The notes below the pieces were generated by a model. That model searched no databases. It saw only the letters and a program-made list of their open reading frames with translations, and was not told the origin of the DNA. A DNA stretch of 64,000 nt from Hemibagrus wyckioides. Lineage: Eukaryota; Chordata; Actinopteri; Siluriformes; Bagridae. A program made the position numbers and the translations under genes. Positions 63,753 to 64,000 of this stretch are shown here, one piece after another (position 1 is the first letter of the stretch; every line of letters begins with the position of its first letter). The stretch is from NCBI RefSeq assembly GCF_019097595.1, contig NC_080731.1, positions 12,237,571-12,301,570 on the forward strand, written 5' to 3'.

Positions 63753-64000
63753 TACAGTGCTGTGAAAAAGTATCTGCTGATTTTATATAGAATAATATTG
63801 AATAAGAAATAAAGCTCAGATATTTCGAGATAGACGGCCATGTTTTTTTTAGAGTGAGGGGAATCACTGCGCATGCGCACTGGGCAGTGACGCAGAACAC
63901 TTGACGTAATGTTTGTGTTTAAACTGTGTTTCTCTTTAAACGCTAAGGTGTCGTGGTTGTGAAGATCGCAAGACTTGGATTATCCTTTGCTTTGTGATTT

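Larger units (their letters stand above)
59941..64000. repeat. Right arm of giant inverted repeat (runs out of window)
   Basis: Uninterrupted partner of the left arm. Its first bases CATCCACTCTGCTGAG mirror those ending at 59752. The last bases of the window still match 39403, so the arm continues to the right. It holds mirrored copies of all left-arm repeats but no provirus. Confidence 0.95.

Noticed and set aside
39403..64000. Possibility that the palindrome is purely an adapter-less read or assembly artefact
   Set aside because: The arms carry independent differences (a 150-bp deletion, substitutions, microsatellite lengths) and only one holds a provirus with a proper target duplication. 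Still listed for checking because haplotype mis-joining cannot be excluded.

Overview
The window is vertebrate nuclear DNA, almost certainly from a teleost fish. Genes are split into small exons with canonical GT/AG junctions and long AT-rich introns. Microsatellites are abundant. Two families of degenerate Tc1-like transposons and SINE/LINE remnants typical of fish fill the introns. The species cannot be named from sequence alone.

Host genes, left to right: (1) the 3' half of a MAM-domain gene, mamdc2, plus strand, 1482-11961. (2) myorg, plus strand, a probable non-coding exon 1 near 14.5 kb and coding exons 18542-20879. (3) an hsf5-like heat-shock-factor gene, plus strand, five coding exons 23593-28448. 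(4) an unrecognised minus-strand gene, 39329 down to about 31196, whose large second exon is built from a 57-bp minisatellite that encodes 19-residue proline-rich repeats.

From 39403 to the right edge the window is dominated by a giant inverted repeat. The left arm is 39403-42733 plus 59337-59752. The right arm is 59941-64000 and runs out of the window. They are separated by 188 bp inside a head-to-head LINE 3' end. The left arm begins 74 bp upstream of the start codon of gene 4, so a mirror copy of that gene is expected just outside the window.

One arm is interrupted by a complete, very young and unusually long endogenous retrovirus (42734-59336, 16.6 kb). It has 1.78-kb LTRs that differ at about ten substitutions and one indel, a 4-bp target duplication (CTTG), a tRNA-Phe primer site, a polypurine tract, and open gag, pol, env and an unknown 3' ORF. 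Pol is in frame with Gag behind a UGA stop followed by a candidate H-type pseudoknot. Pol carries an extra module between protease and reverse transcriptase with two H-x-S/T motifs, resembling a 2H phosphoesterase.

The most unusual item is inside each LTR. On the strand opposite to gag-pol-env, the U3 contains what looks like a complete two-exon gene: TATA box, ATG next to a consensus GTAAGT donor, a 317-bp intron, an acceptor, a 181-codon frame that joins in phase, a stop, and an AATAAA 20 bp later. The predicted protein has an arginine-rich N-terminus and a Ser/Pro-rich C-terminus with RNA-polymerase-II-CTD-like YSPTSP motifs. A perfect CRE lies between this antisense TATA box and the sense TATA box, so the LTR appears to be a divergent promoter.
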